Shown: positions 7,385 to 16,524, counted from the stretch's first letter. The stretch is DNA of 36,776 nucleotides from Clostridium sp. CAG:510 (GCA_000434615.1 FR880848.1:175074-211849), one strand, 5' to 3'. Numbers and translations are program-made. Notes: generated by a model from the sequence alone, not told the origin.

Positions 7385-8341
7385 TTATTCTGTCTTTCCT
7401 TCCTCATCCAGTACGAGCTTGGCAGCGCCGAAAATACCGGCGTCGTTGCCTAACTTTGCCAGCGCAAATTCCACATCGCGGCAGCCGCGGAACGCATACT
7501 GCATGTAATAAGGCTTTACATATTCAAAAATAACTTCGCCCGCTTTGGAAACACCGCCGCCGATAACGAATGCCTTGGGATTTACCACGCAGGCAACGGC
7601 TGCCAGTCCTTTGCCGAGGTACTGTCCGAACTGCTCTGCAATTTCAACGGCTACTTTATCACCGAATTTCACGGCATCCCATACTGCCTTGGCGGAAAGC
7701 TCTCTGTCACGGAGCACGCTTGCTTCTTCGTCCTTCGCCAGCCTCTTCTTTGCAAGTCTCACGATACCGGTTGCGGAAGCATACTGCTCTAAGCAGCCGA
7801 TGTTATGACAGCCGCATTCTTCGGTTTCCGCATCCTCTACGTGGATGTGTCCGATTTCACCGCCGGCTCCCAGTGCTCCGGTTACCATCTGACCGTTGCT
7901 GATAATACCGCCACCGACACCGGTACCCAGTGTTACGACAACCAGATCCTTAAAGCCTTTGCCGCCACCCTGCCACATTTCGCCGAGAGCTGCCACATTA
8001 GCGTCGTTTCCTGCCATAACGGGTACATCCAAGTGCTTCCGGAAGGCTTCCGGAATATTGAATACGGTATCCCAGCCTAAGTTTGCGGTCTTGTATACGG
8101 TGCCTTCTGCATCTACGGGACCCGGTACGCCGATGCCGACACCGGCTACTTCATCCTGTTCTATCTCATACTTTCCCATTTTTTCTTCAATGCTTGCGGC
8201 AATGTCCGGAAGCACTCTTTCGCCGCCGTTTGCGGTCACGCTGGGGATTTCCCATTTTTCCAGCACATTGGCATTCATATCAAAAAGTCCCATTTTTACG
8301 GTGGTGCCGCCTACATCTACTCCAAATACATATTTCTTCAT
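7385..8341 (-). CDS. glk: ROK-family glucokinase
   Basis: A 318-residue sugar kinase of the ROK family. The phosphate-1 motif FGVDVGGTTVKMG is near the N-terminus, GIGVPGPVD follows, and the ROK zinc-binding signature with CGCHNIGCLEQYAS is in the middle. This set matches Gram-positive glucokinase, which makes glucose 6-phosphate in the cytoplasm. I start at the ATG at 8341, where the conserved MKKYVFGVDVGG begins, with AAAGG about 11 bases upstream. A second in-frame ATG four codons earlier sits almost on top of that site. Its place between hprK and murB links it to carbon sensing. Specificity for glucose over another hexose is inferred from family context. Confidence 0.88.
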   Translation of the reverse strand: MKKYVFGVDVGGTTVKMGLFDMNANVLEKWEIPSVTANGGERVLPDIAASIEEKMGKYEIEQDEVAGVGIGVPGPVDAEGTVYKTANLGWDTVFNIPEAFRKHLDVPVMAGNDANVAALGEMWQGGGKGFKDLVVVTLGTGVGGGIISNGQMVTGALGAGGEIGHIHVEDAETEECGCHNIGCLEQYASATGIVRLAKKRLAKDEEASVLRDRELSAKAVWDAVKFGDKVAVEIAEQFGQYLGKGLAAVACVVNPKAFVIGGGVSKAGEVIFEYVKPYYMQYAFRGCRDVEFALAKLGNDAGIFGAAKLVLDEEGKTE

Positions 8342-8372
8342 AACCGTTACCATACCTTTCTTTTTATATTAT

Positions 8373-9317
8373 TTATTCGTCCTCATCCTCTTCGCGTCTT
8401 CTGGCGAGGGAATTCTGCACTCTGGTATAAAGCTCCTGTGCCGCATTGTAACCCATCTTTTTCTGTCTGTGGTTTACGGCTGCCGTCTCACAGATGACCG
8501 CTAAATTACGGCCGGGACGGATGGGCAGGGTGTAGCATACCACTTTGTTGCCGAGATATTCGGTGTATTCTTCTTCCAGACCAAGTCTGTCATATTCCTT
8601 GTCCTTATCCCAGTCTTCCAGACGGATAACCATATCGATGGACTGGGTATCCTTTACACTTGCGGCACCGAACAATGCCTTCACATCCACGATACCGATA
8701 CCGCGCAGTTCGATTAAATGCTTGGTAACATCCGGTGCGGAGCCTACCAGGGTTTCGTCGCTTACCTTGCGGATTTCCACGGCATCGTCCGTTACCAGAC
8801 GGTGTCCGCGCTTTACCAGCTCAAGCGCCGCTTCGGATTTACCGATACCACTTTCACCTGTAATCAGCACGCCTTCGCCGTATACATCCACCAGTACGCC
8901 GTGTACGGAAATACATGGCGCCAGTTTGACATTCAACCAGCGGATAGCTTCCGCCATGAATACAGATGTGTTCTTTTTGGTGGAGAAAACCGGTCTGTTA
9001 TATTTATGGGCTATTTCAAGGAAAATCGGATCAGGCTGCAGCTCGCGGCAGAATACCACACAGGGAATGTCATAGGACATCAGTTTGTCGTATACCACCC
9101 TCTTCTGTTCTTCGCTGATACCTTCCATATAAGTATATTCCACAAAACCGATAACCTGCAGACGGGAAGAGTCGAAATGCTCGAAATAACCTGCCATCTG
9201 CAATGCCGGTCTGTTTACATCCGGCATGCTGATCTTGATGCTCTTGATGTCAATATCAGGAGTCAGATTTTCCAGCTTAAACTTTTCCACAACCTTTTCC
9301 ATTTTTACGCTTGCCAT
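8373..9317 (-). CDS. hprK: HPr kinase/phosphorylase HprK
   Basis: This is the bifunctional sensor of Firmicute catabolite repression, which phosphorylates and dephosphorylates the regulatory serine of HPr and Crh. From a first ATG at 9323 the frame has 316 codons; I prefer the ATG two codons later (9317, 314 residues) because the GAGG ribosome site abuts the first ATG and is seven bases from the second. In the longer numbering, the P-loop GESGIGKS is at 156-163, the conserved His is in SVHGVLVD at about 141, acidic residues LVTDDAVEIR at about 177-186, and the signature ELRGIGIVDV at 205-214. The HPr-like gene downstream keeps the target serine, so the two may act together. Confidence 0.95.
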   Translation of the reverse strand: MASVKMEKVVEKFKLENLTPDIDIKSIKISMPDVNRPALQMAGYFEHFDSSRLQVIGFVEYTYMEGISEEQKRVVYDKLMSYDIPCVVFCRELQPDPIFLEIAHKYNRPVFSTKKNTSVFMAEAIRWLNVKLAPCISVHGVLVDVYGEGVLITGESGIGKSEAALELVKRGHRLVTDDAVEIRKVSDETLVGSAPDVTKHLIELRGIGIVDVKALFGAASVKDTQSIDMVIRLEDWDKDKEYDRLGLEEEYTEYLGNKVVCYTLPIRPGRNLAVICETAAVNHRQKKMGYNAAQELYTRVQNSLARRREEDEDE

Positions 9318-9433
9318 ACCCATACCTCGCTTTTTATCATTCCGTCCTTTTATGACGTTTGCTGTTCATAGACGGTTTTATTTTAGCACATGCGGCTTCT
9401 TTTGCATAGCCGCAAAAATGCCGCACAGTGCCG

Positions 9434-11311
9434 TTACCTTTTCTTTTCCATGGCGGCAAAAAAGCCCGCTATCTGCTCCGCCACATTCACCGGAATTTCC
9501 GGCACCCGGCAAAGCTCTTCCACGGTGGCGTTCTTCACATCCTCTATGGACTTGAAATGCCGCATCAGAGCCTTTCTTCTGGCGGGTCCAACGCCCGGAA
9601 TTTCATCCAATACCGACTTTACCTGACTCTTGGAACGCAAAGACCGGTGATATTCAATGGCAAACCGGTGGGCTTCGTCCTGAATACGGGTAATCAGCTT
9701 AAAGCCCTCGGAACGAGAGTCAATGGGCAGCTCCACATTGTTGTAGTAAAGCCCTCTGGTGCGGTGGTTGTCATCCTTAACCATGCCGCAGACCGGAATA
9801 TGGATGTTCAGCTCCTCAAGCACCGACAGGGCAATGTTGACCTGACCCCTGCCGCCGTCCATCATCAGTACATCCGGGAACCGGGTAAAGCTTCCCAGTG
9901 AATTGTCCAGATCCTGCTCCTTTAGCTTGCTCTGTTCTTCCATACCGTGGCGGAACCGTCTTGTCAGCACCTCCCGCATGCAGGCATAATCATCCGGTCC
10001 CGCTACGGACTGGATTCGGAACTTCCGGTAATCGCTGCGCTTGGGCTTTCCTTTTTCAAACACCACCATGGAGCCTACATTGGCAAAGCCGCTGATGTTA
10101 CTGATATCGAAGGCCTCCATACGCACGATACCGGGCAGTCCCAACAGATCCGCAATTTCTTTCACGGCACCTGTGGTGCGGCTTTCCTCTCTGGCAATCC
10201 TTTCCTTGTCCTTGGAAAGAACCAGGGAGGCGTTCTGTGCTGCCAGCTCCACTAATTTTTCACGGGTACCGATTTTCGGCACAATGAGCTTTACCCTGCC
10301 TTCTTTTTTCTCCGTCAGCCACTGTTCTATGAGTGTCTGCTCCTCCACTTCATACTGCAGCATGATTTCCCGGGGAATGAACGGGGTGCCCGCATAAAAC
10401 TGCTTCACAAATTCCTGCAAAATCCGGGGCTTTTTCTGTCCCTCAATGTGGGTCATGTAAAAATGCTCCCTACCGATAAGCCTGCCGTCACGCACAAAAA
10501 ACACCTGCACCACGGCATCCCTGTCGTCCTCTGCCAGAGCAATGATGTCCCTGTCCTCACCCACGCTGTCGGAAATCTTCTGCTTCTGGGACACGGATTT
10601 TACACTGTTAAACAAATCCCTGTACTTAGCCGCTTCTTCAAATTCCATTTTTTCGGCGGCATCCTGCATTTTCCCCTGCAGCTCCTTCAGAATCGGCTGG
10701 TAGTTTCCGTTCAGGAAATTCAGGGCCTTTTCCACCTGCTCCCGGTACTCCTCCCGGCTCACTAAATTCTGGCAGGGGGCGGAGCACTGCCCAATGTGGT
10801 AATTTAAGCAGGGACGTCCTTCCCCGATGTCCTTCGGAAGGCTCCTGTTGCAGGTCCGCAGCTTATACAGCTTATTCAAAAGCTCTATGGTGTCCTTTAC
10901 CGCACCGGCACTGGTGTAAGGTCCGAAATATCTTGCCTTGTCCTTTTTCATTTCCCGTACAAACAAAATCCGGGGGTATGCTTCTCCCACCGTCACCTTG
11001 ATATACGGATAGGTTTTGTCGTCCTTTAACAGCGTGTTGTACTTGGGCAGATGCTCTTTAATCAGATTGTTTTCTAAGATAAGAGCCTCTAACTCCGAGT
11101 CGGTGACAATATATTCAAACCGGGCAATCAGCGACACCATTTTGTCAATCTGAGGACCTCTGCCGATGTTTTCCCTGAAATAGGAGCGGACTCTGTTGCG
11201 CAGATTGACTGCTTTTCCTACATATAATATAGTGTCCTGCTCATCATGCATGATATACACTCCCGGCTTGGCGGGAAGCTTTTTCAATTCCTCATCGATG
11301 CAAAAAGCCAT
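9434..11311 (-). CDS. uvrC: Excinuclease ABC subunit C (UvrC)
   Basis: This is the 625-residue endonuclease subunit of nucleotide excision repair, which cuts on both sides of a DNA lesion as part of UvrBC. The N-terminal GIY-YIG domain begins PGVYIMHDE and continues YVGKAVNLRNRVRSYF. A cysteine group (TCNRSL, RPCLNYHIGQCSAPC) follows at about 150-175. The UVR motif (MEFEEAAKYRD) is at about 205-215. The RNase H-like nuclease half contains AFDISNISG and MMDGGRGQV, and helix-hairpin-helix repeats end the protein (EIPGVGPARRKALM). The start at 11311 has AGGAG five bases upstream; an earlier in-frame start lacks support. Confidence 0.96.
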   Translation of the reverse strand: MAFCIDEELKKLPAKPGVYIMHDEQDTILYVGKAVNLRNRVRSYFRENIGRGPQIDKMVSLIARFEYIVTDSELEALILENNLIKEHLPKYNTLLKDDKTYPYIKVTVGEAYPRILFVREMKKDKARYFGPYTSAGAVKDTIELLNKLYKLRTCNRSLPKDIGEGRPCLNYHIGQCSAPCQNLVSREEYREQVEKALNFLNGNYQPILKELQGKMQDAAEKMEFEEAAKYRDLFNSVKSVSQKQKISDSVGEDRDIIALAEDDRDAVVQVFFVRDGRLIGREHFYMTHIEGQKKPRILQEFVKQFYAGTPFIPREIMLQYEVEEQTLIEQWLTEKKEGRVKLIVPKIGTREKLVELAAQNASLVLSKDKERIAREESRTTGAVKEIADLLGLPGIVRMEAFDISNISGFANVGSMVVFEKGKPKRSDYRKFRIQSVAGPDDYACMREVLTRRFRHGMEEQSKLKEQDLDNSLGSFTRFPDVLMMDGGRGQVNIALSVLEELNIHIPVCGMVKDDNHRTRGLYYNNVELPIDSRSEGFKLITRIQDEAHRFAIEYHRSLRSKSQVKSVLDEIPGVGPARRKALMRHFKSIEDVKNATVEELCRVPEIPVNVAEQIAGFFAAMEKKR

Positions 11312-11344
11312 GTCTGCTCCTTTCTTTTCTGTGCAATCATACAC

Positions 11345-11372
11345 AAAAGCCGTACCTGTCTGATACGGCTTT
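11345..11372 (-). terminator. Hairpin between ftsH and uvrC
   Basis: On the minus strand an inverted repeat of nine bases (AAAGCCGTA / TACGGCTTT) with a nine-base loop follows the ftsH stop and is followed by TTTTGTGT. It could end or attenuate the ftsH transcript before uvrC. The T tract is short, so read-through is likely. Confidence 0.5.
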
Positions 11373-11378
11373 CGAATT

Positions 11379-13496
11379 TTATAAATCCATGTTGGAGAAA
11401 ATACCCTTATTTTCCGGCTCTTCCGGCTTCGGCTCTTCCTCGGATTCTTCCTTCTTCGGTTCTTCCTGCTTAGGTTCTTCCGTCATCTGAACTTCCTTGG
11501 GAAACTTGATTTCCGGTACTGTCTGCCCGGGCTCAGCATCCTTCTTCTTTTCTTCCGGCTCCGGCAGTCCTTTTTCCCTGCGGAAAATTTCCATGAATTC
11601 TTTGCCGGTAATAGTTTCCTTCTCAATTAAGAAGGCTGCCAGCTTATCCATCAGCTCGCGGTTTTCGGAAAGCATCTGCTTTGCCTGCTCGTAGCTTTCT
11701 TTTAAGATGGCTACCACTTCCTTATCCACCTCGGCTGCCGTCTGGTCGCTGCAGTTCATGACATCTCTGCCCTCCAGATATTTGCTTTCCACAGTGGAAA
11801 GCCCCACCAGACCGAAGTGCTTGCTCATACCGTACTGGGTAACCATGGCACGGGCAATATCAGTGGCTTTTTCAATATCGTTGGCTGCGCCCGTGGTCAC
11901 GGAATGGAACACCACTTCCTCTGCGGCACGTCCGCCCACCAGACTGACTAACATATTACGCAGCTCTTCTTCGGAATTTAAGTACTTCTCTTCCTCCGGC
12001 ACATGCATAACATAACCGAGGGCTCCCATGGTACGGGGCACAATGGTAATTTTCTGCACAGGTTCGGAGTTTTTCTGCAGGGCGCTGATTAAGGCATGTC
12101 CCACTTCGTGATAGGAAACAATCTTTCTTTCTTCCTTGCTCATGATGCGGTCCTTCTTTTCCTTGCCCACAAGCACCTGCTCCACGGCATCAAAAAGGTC
12201 TTTCTGGCTGACATATTCCCTGCCGCTCTTTACGGCATTGATAGCCGCTTCGTTAATCATATTGGCAAGATCGGCTCCAACAGCGCCGCTGGTTGCCAGC
12301 GCAATGGCGTCAAAGTCCACGGTTTCGTCCATTTTCACGTCCTTGGCATGTACTTTTAAGATATCCACACGTCCCTTTAAGTCCGGCTTATCCACGATAA
12401 CCCGTCTGTCAAAACGACCGGGACGTAAGAGCGCCTTGTCTAAGATTTCCGGACGGTTGGTAGCGCCTAAAATCAGAATACCCTTGGAGGTATCGAAACC
12501 ATCCATTTCGGAAAGAAGCTGGTTTAAGGTCTGCTCTCTTTCTTCGTTGCCGCCGTACTTGGAATCACGGCTGCGGCCGATGGCATCAATTTCATCGATA
12601 AAGATAATGCAGGGAGCGTTCTTGGTCGCTTCCTTAAATAAGTCACGGACACGGGATGCGCCCACGCCCACATACAGCTCAATAAAATCGGAACCCGCTA
12701 AGGAGAAGAACGGCACGCCCGCTTCCCCCGCCACCGCCTTGGCAAGCAGGGTTTTACCGGTTCCGGGAGGGCCTACCAAAAGGGCTCCCTTCGGAAGCTT
12801 GGCGCCAATCTTTGCGTATTTTGCCGGGTTGTGAAGGAAATCCACTACTTCCTGCAGGGACTCCTTTGCTTCGTCTTCACCTGCCACGTCCTTAAAGGTA
12901 ATGCCGGTTTCCTTCTGCACATACACCTTGGCGTTGGATTTGCCGACGCTTAAGGGGCCGCCTCCCTTGCTCATCTTCTTGAACAGGAAGCTTAACAGCA
13001 CCCAGAATAAAATCAGGGGCACTACATAATAAAGCAGAATCTCCATAATCAGACCGGAGTTGTCGGGAATGTATCCCCATACCTCAACGCCTGCTTCCCG
13101 CAGTCTCTCGGGCAGGGTATCATCGGATACCATTGCCGTATAGTAAGTGGTCTTCTGACCCATTCCGTAATAGGAAAACAGCGGATTTCTGTTAGTTTCC
13201 TTTTCGTCCACCAGTTCAATGTAAATCCTGTCGGATGCATACCGGACACACTTGACCTTGGTATTGGCTTCTCCTTCTTTGGTGCCTTCGTCCACCCATT
13301 CCATAAATTCGGAGTAGCTCTTTTCTTCCGTCGTGCTTCCTGATACCGTTTTCATGAAAACACTGGTCAGAATCAGCGTACAGAGAGCGGCTAACAGCAA
13401 TAGGAAGAAATTCACTTTCCGGGGACTCTGATTGCCGGAACCTCCCTGATTAGACCCCCTCTGTCCATTTCCGTTTTGGTTCATCTGATCATCCAT
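11379..13496 (-). CDS. ftsH: ATP-dependent zinc metalloprotease FtsH
   Basis: A 705-residue membrane AAA+ protease that degrades membrane and regulatory proteins. The order is a Gln/Gly/Asn-rich cytoplasmic N-tail (1-27), a first membrane helix (about 28-48), an external loop, a second helix (about 150-173), and the AAA domain with Walker A GPPGTGKT (242-249), Walker B IIFIDEID (about 297-304) and second region of homology ATNRPEILDKALLRPGRFDR. The zinc site is HEVGH at 463-467. The last 60 residues are rich in Glu, Pro and Lys, longer than in many homologues and probably disordered. The start has only a weak GAGAA-type ribosome site. It follows the DUF1846 gene by 17 bases. Confidence 0.96.
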   Translation of the reverse strand: MDDQMNQNGNGQRGSNQGGSGNQSPRKVNFFLLLLAALCTLILTSVFMKTVSGSTTEEKSYSEFMEWVDEGTKEGEANTKVKCVRYASDRIYIELVDEKETNRNPLFSYYGMGQKTTYYTAMVSDDTLPERLREAGVEVWGYIPDNSGLIMEILLYYVVPLILFWVLLSFLFKKMSKGGGPLSVGKSNAKVYVQKETGITFKDVAGEDEAKESLQEVVDFLHNPAKYAKIGAKLPKGALLVGPPGTGKTLLAKAVAGEAGVPFFSLAGSDFIELYVGVGASRVRDLFKEATKNAPCIIFIDEIDAIGRSRDSKYGGNEEREQTLNQLLSEMDGFDTSKGILILGATNRPEILDKALLRPGRFDRRVIVDKPDLKGRVDILKVHAKDVKMDETVDFDAIALATSGAVGADLANMINEAAINAVKSGREYVSQKDLFDAVEQVLVGKEKKDRIMSKEERKIVSYHEVGHALISALQKNSEPVQKITIVPRTMGALGYVMHVPEEEKYLNSEEELRNMLVSLVGGRAAEEVVFHSVTTGAANDIEKATDIARAMVTQYGMSKHFGLVGLSTVESKYLEGRDVMNCSDQTAAEVDKEVVAILKESYEQAKQMLSENRELMDKLAAFLIEKETITGKEFMEIFRREKGLPEPEEKKKDAEPGQTVPEIKFPKEVQMTEEPKQEEPKKEESEEEPKPEEPENKGIFSNMDL

Positions 13497-13513
13497 ATTC
13501 GTTTCTCTTTCTT

Positions 13514-14989
13514 TTACTTTTTGTTTACAGTTTCATATACCGGATCGCAGGTCACTTCGCAGTCCAGCTTCTGGAACATCTTTTTGTCCACAGAAGAAAG
13601 CATGACACTGGAATGTACCTGACAGCCCTTTAACGCCGCCAGCATGGAAAGTGCCTTTGCCGCATCTTTATTTTCGGCTGCCGTAGTGGACAGGGCAATC
13701 AGTACCTCGTCCGTATGCAGTCTCGGATTTTTGCTTCCTAAATATTTGGTCTTTAAGGTCTGGATAGGCTCAATCGCCGTAGGAGAAATAATGTGTTTCT
13801 CGTGGGGAATGCCTGCCAGTTCCTTTAGGGCATTTAAGAGCACGGCTGCGCTTGGTCCCAGTAAATCGCTGGTCTTGCCGGTAATAATCCGTCCGTCGGA
13901 AAGCTCCACCGCTACTGCCGGATGTCCGGTTTCTTCCGCTCTCTTTTCTGCTTCCCTCACAACCGCCCTGTCAGAGGTCGTAAGGTGCTCCTGGTTCATC
14001 AGCATCTGGATTTTAATGACTTCTTCCTCAGAACGGGTGCCGTCTGCCACTCCCATCACCGCCTGATAATAGCGGCGGATAATCTCCTGACGGGAGGCTT
14101 CCCTGCACACTTCGTCATCCACAATACAGTTGCCCGCCATGTTGACGCCCATATCAGTGGGAGACTTGTACGGGCTTTCGCCGTATATCTTTTCAAAAAT
14201 GGTACGCAGTACCGGAAAAATCTCCACATCACGATTGTAGTTTACCGTAGTTTCCCCGTAAGCTTCCAGATGGAAGGGGTCAATCATGTTGATATCGTTT
14301 AAGTCTGCGGTGGCCGCTTCGTATGCCAGGTTGACCGGATGCTTGAGAGGCAGGTTCCAGATAGGGAATGTCTCATATTTTGCATAACCGGCACGGATAC
14401 CTCTTTTATGTTCATGATAAAGCTGGGAAAGACAGGTACTCATCTTACCGCTGCCCGGTCCCGGTGCCGTAACCACAACCAGAGGTCTGGTCGTTTCGAT
14501 GTAATCGTTCTTGCCATAGCCTTCATCGCTGACGATGAGGGGCACGTTGGAAGGATATCCGGGAATAAGGTAGTGCTTGTACACCTTGAGCCCTAAGCTT
14601 TCCAGTCTCTTTTCATATAATACGGCGCTGTGCTGTCCTGTATATTTGGTAAGCACCACGCTGCCCACATAAAGACCCCTGGAACGGAATTCGTCAATCA
14701 GCCGGATTACGTCATTATCATAGGTAATTCCCAGATCGCCGCGCACCTTGTTTTTCTCAATATCAGCAGCGCTGACAACCATCACGATTTCCGCTTTGTG
14801 GGCTAATTTCATAAGCATCTGCAGCTTACTGTCCGCTGCAAATCCGGGAAGAACCCTTGAGGCATGAAAATCATCAAATAACTTGCCGCCAAACTCCAGA
14901 TAGAGCTTATTGTCAAAATGACCTATCCTTTCTATAATTCGTTCAGACTGCATCTTTAAATATTTGTCATTATCAAAACCTATTTTCAT
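13514..14989 (-). CDS. DUF1846 family protein of unknown function
   Basis: A 491-residue cytosolic protein matching the widespread Firmicute DUF1846 family in length and motifs. It begins MKIGFDNDKYLKMQSERI and has the characteristic KLYLEFGGKLFDD and VVTAPGPGSGKMSTCLSQLY segments; the second resembles a phosphate-binding loop but is not a standard Walker A. No function is established to my knowledge. The frame is open 39 codons further upstream, but that region overlaps the promoter, so I start at 14989. AAAGGA lies about ten bases before it. The promoter TTGCCA-17-TATACT gives a very short leader. Its position 17 bases before ftsH suggests co-transcription. Confidence 0.88.
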   Translation of the reverse strand: MKIGFDNDKYLKMQSERIIERIGHFDNKLYLEFGGKLFDDFHASRVLPGFAADSKLQMLMKLAHKAEIVMVVSAADIEKNKVRGDLGITYDNDVIRLIDEFRSRGLYVGSVVLTKYTGQHSAVLYEKRLESLGLKVYKHYLIPGYPSNVPLIVSDEGYGKNDYIETTRPLVVVTAPGPGSGKMSTCLSQLYHEHKRGIRAGYAKYETFPIWNLPLKHPVNLAYEAATADLNDINMIDPFHLEAYGETTVNYNRDVEIFPVLRTIFEKIYGESPYKSPTDMGVNMAGNCIVDDEVCREASRQEIIRRYYQAVMGVADGTRSEEEVIKIQMLMNQEHLTTSDRAVVREAEKRAEETGHPAVAVELSDGRIITGKTSDLLGPSAAVLLNALKELAGIPHEKHIISPTAIEPIQTLKTKYLGSKNPRLHTDEVLIALSTTAAENKDAAKALSMLAALKGCQVHSSVMLSSVDKKMFQKLDCEVTCDPVYETVNKK

Positions 14990-15015
14990 CGCCTGTTCCA
15001 TCCTTTCTGCATGGT

Positions 15016-15044
15016 AGTATACCACAAATAAGAGTATGTGGCAA
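15016..15044 (-). promoter_or_regulatory. Promoter of the DUF1846-ftsH transcript
   Basis: On the minus strand, TTGCCA (15044-15039) and TATACT (15021-15016) are separated by 17 bases, close to the housekeeping sigma consensus. The predicted transcript start leaves a leader of only about 20 bases before the ATG at 14989, with AAAGGA in it. This also rules out the longer upstream frame as the real start. Confidence 0.7.
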
Positions 15045-15209
15045 AGAGGGAAACCGGAATTTCCGATATGTTTCACACTTTTTTCGTATTTTCTTTTTAA
15101 TATCACATGTTATTATATATTTTCGGTTTTTTCTGTCTCTTCAGACAGCCGTTTTTTCCTTTTTTTCCGTACTTTCTTATCTGTTTGTCCAGTTTTTTTC
15201 CAAAAATGC

Positions 15210-15247
15210 AAAATGCAGGACTTTAGATACAATCCTGCATTTTTTTG
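15210..15247 (-). terminator. Terminator after trxA, hairpin usable in both directions
   Basis: An 11-base stem (AAATGCAGGA with TCCTGCATTT at its core) closes a loop of about 12 bases. On the minus strand the stem is followed by TTTTGCATTTTT, and on the plus strand by a run of Ts. It lies about 100 bases after the trxA stop. Confidence 0.7.
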
Positions 15248-15339
15248 CTTTTTTTATTCTTTTTGCAAGTTTTCCGTCATATACGTCTGATAACTGTTCC
15301 GGGCGGGTTGACTGCTGTTTTTTTCGGTAACGCATGTTT

Positions 15340-15657
15340 TTATAACAGGCTGTCACACACGGAAGCAAAATCTCCGCTGCTCATGGCTCCCACTCTGGAG
15401 AGCACCACCTCGCCGTTTTTAATGCCGACGAAAGCAGGGATGCTGGTGATGCGGTACTTCTGCGCCAGCTCCGGATTGTCATCCACATTTACCTTGCCCA
15501 CTTTAAGCTTTCCTTCATAGGTCTCGGCTGCCTTTTCCACTACGGGTCCCATCATCTTGCAGGGTCCGCACCAGTCTGCGTAAAAATCAATAAGTACCGG
15601 CAGGTCAGCCTGCAATACTTCTTCGTTAAAATTCTGTTCTGTAAATTTATATTCCAT
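15340..15657 (-). CDS. trxA: Thioredoxin
   Basis: A 105-residue classic thioredoxin, the cytosolic disulfide reductant. The active site is DWCGPCKMMGP at about residues 28-38, followed by the conserved VDDNPELAQKYRITSIPAF with its cis-proline. The full length matches the family. AAAGGA nine bases upstream supports the ATG. It follows trmB by 32 bases in the same direction, so the two may share a transcript, and a strong hairpin lies about 100 bases downstream. No partner thioredoxin reductase is in the window. Confidence 0.96.
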   Translation of the reverse strand: MEYKFTEQNFNEEVLQADLPVLIDFYADWCGPCKMMGPVVEKAAETYEGKLKVGKVNVDDNPELAQKYRITSIPAFVGIKNGEVVLSRVGAMSSGDFASVCDSLL

Positions 15658-15689
15658 CGTTTTTCATCCTTTCTACGGTATAGTATGTC

Positions 15690-16328
15690 CTATCTGTAAA
15701 TAATATATTTGCAGATGGGATTGCCGGCGGCTGAAAATTTTTCTTCGTATTCCGTCATAATATTGCCTTCCATGAGCTTTTCATCCGCATGTAAATCGTA
15801 GGTCAGCACCTCTGCACAAAATCCGGCTTCCGGCAGCTCCTCTACGGCAAAGTCAAATAAATCCCGGTTGTCCGTTTTGAACTCAATCCTGCCGTCCTTT
15901 TTTAAGATTTCATCATACCTTTTTAAGAACTGTCTGGAAGGAAGTCTCCTCTTGGCATGTCTGTCCTTGGGCCATGGGTCGGAAAAGTTCAGGTAAATCC
16001 GGTCCACTTCTCCCGTTGCAAACACATCGGTGATTTCCTCCGCATCCATTCGGATGAATTTCAGATTGGCTAACTCGTCCTCCTCCATTTTCTGGATCGC
16101 ACGCAGCAGCACACTGGAGTATTTCTCAATGCCGATATAGTTGATATCCGGATTTTCCTTTGCCAGGGTATGTAAAAACTTTCCTTTTCCCATGCCGATT
16201 TCGATTTGTATGGGGCGATCGTTGCCGAATACTTCTTTCCACCGGCCTTTCTTTTCCTGCGGTTCCTGCACCACATAGATGCTGTCCGCAATCACTTCTC
16301 TGGAACCGGTAATATTTCTAAGACGCAT
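15690..16328 (-). CDS. trmB: tRNA (guanine-N7-)-methyltransferase TrmB
   Basis: A 212-residue SAM-dependent enzyme that forms m7G46 in the variable loop of tRNA. The SAM-binding motif is IEIGMGKGKFL (about 41-51), followed by INYIGIEKYSSV, and the TrmB signature YLNFSDPWPKDRHAKRRLPS is present in full. The length is normal. The ATG at 16328 has a poor ribosome site, the best A/G run lying about 17 bases away, so the start is less certain than the identity. A TATAAT on the minus strand at 16403-16408 may be its promoter. It is divergent from the D,D-carboxypeptidase gene. Confidence 0.95.
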   Translation of the reverse strand: MRLRNITGSREVIADSIYVVQEPQEKKGRWKEVFGNDRPIQIEIGMGKGKFLHTLAKENPDINYIGIEKYSSVLLRAIQKMEEDELANLKFIRMDAEEITDVFATGEVDRIYLNFSDPWPKDRHAKRRLPSRQFLKRYDEILKKDGRIEFKTDNRDLFDFAVEELPEAGFCAEVLTYDLHADEKLMEGNIMTEYEEKFSAAGNPICKYIIYR

Positions 16329-16402
16329 ATTATTTTACCAAACTCTTTCTGTCCATCTCTGTAAACGGAAATAAAAGCGCTTTTACAGCCGCTTTTGTTT
16401 TT

Positions 16403-16408
16403 ATTATA
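16403..16408 (-). promoter_or_regulatory. Possible -10 box for trmB
   Basis: A perfect TATAAT on the minus strand, about 75 bases before the trmB start. The -35 region (TTTCTT at 17 bases) is poor, so this is tentative. Confidence 0.4.
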
Positions 16409-16457
16409 CCTTATTTTACAGGGAAAAGAAAGTACGAAAAGAAATACAAAAAACTCT

Positions 16458-16485
16458 TTGGTTTTTTCTGCCGATAGTGTATCAT
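16458..16485 (+). promoter_or_regulatory. Probable promoter of the D,D-carboxypeptidase gene
   Basis: TTGGTT (16458-16463) and TATCAT (16480-16485) are 16 bases apart. The predicted transcript start near 16492 puts the in-frame GTG at 16477 inside the promoter and supports translation from the TTG at 16525. Confidence 0.5.
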
Positions 16486-16524
16486 AGAGAGGTGCCCTCT
16501 GAGGAAAAGAAAGGATGTCTGATT

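Larger units (their letters stand above)
14990..15339. other. Intergenic region between DUF1846 gene and trxA
   Basis: This 350-base AT-rich gap holds the DUF1846 promoter at its left end (15016-15044) and the hairpin downstream of trxA (15210-15243). Between them is a small inverted repeat, CTGTCT/AGACAG at 15133-15148, inside T-rich sequence. I see no convincing open frame or structured RNA in it. Confidence 0.6.

Noticed and set aside
7896..8504. Open frame of about 200 codons on the plus strand opposite glucokinase and hprK
   Set aside because: It is antisense to two well-supported genes and spans their boundary, with low-complexity composition and no recognisable domain.
9390..9416. TGCGGCT/AGCCGCA hairpin between uvrC and hprK as an intrinsic terminator
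   Set aside because: No T tract follows on the minus strand, so termination is not supported.
12136..12834. Open frame of about 230 codons on the plus strand opposite ftsH
   Set aside because: It lies wholly antisense to conserved ftsH coding sequence, is rich in Ser/Pro/Ala as codon shadows are, and shows no family motif or ribosome site.
15133..15148. Inverted repeat CTGTCT/AGACAG as a terminator or operator
   Set aside because: The stem is only six bases, on the minus strand it is followed by As rather than Ts, and no regulator site is recognised.
16477..16524. GTG start for the D,D-carboxypeptidase giving 16 extra residues
   Set aside because: No ribosome site precedes it and a likely -10 box overlaps it; the TTG at 16525 has AAAGGA upstream and gives a proper signal peptide.
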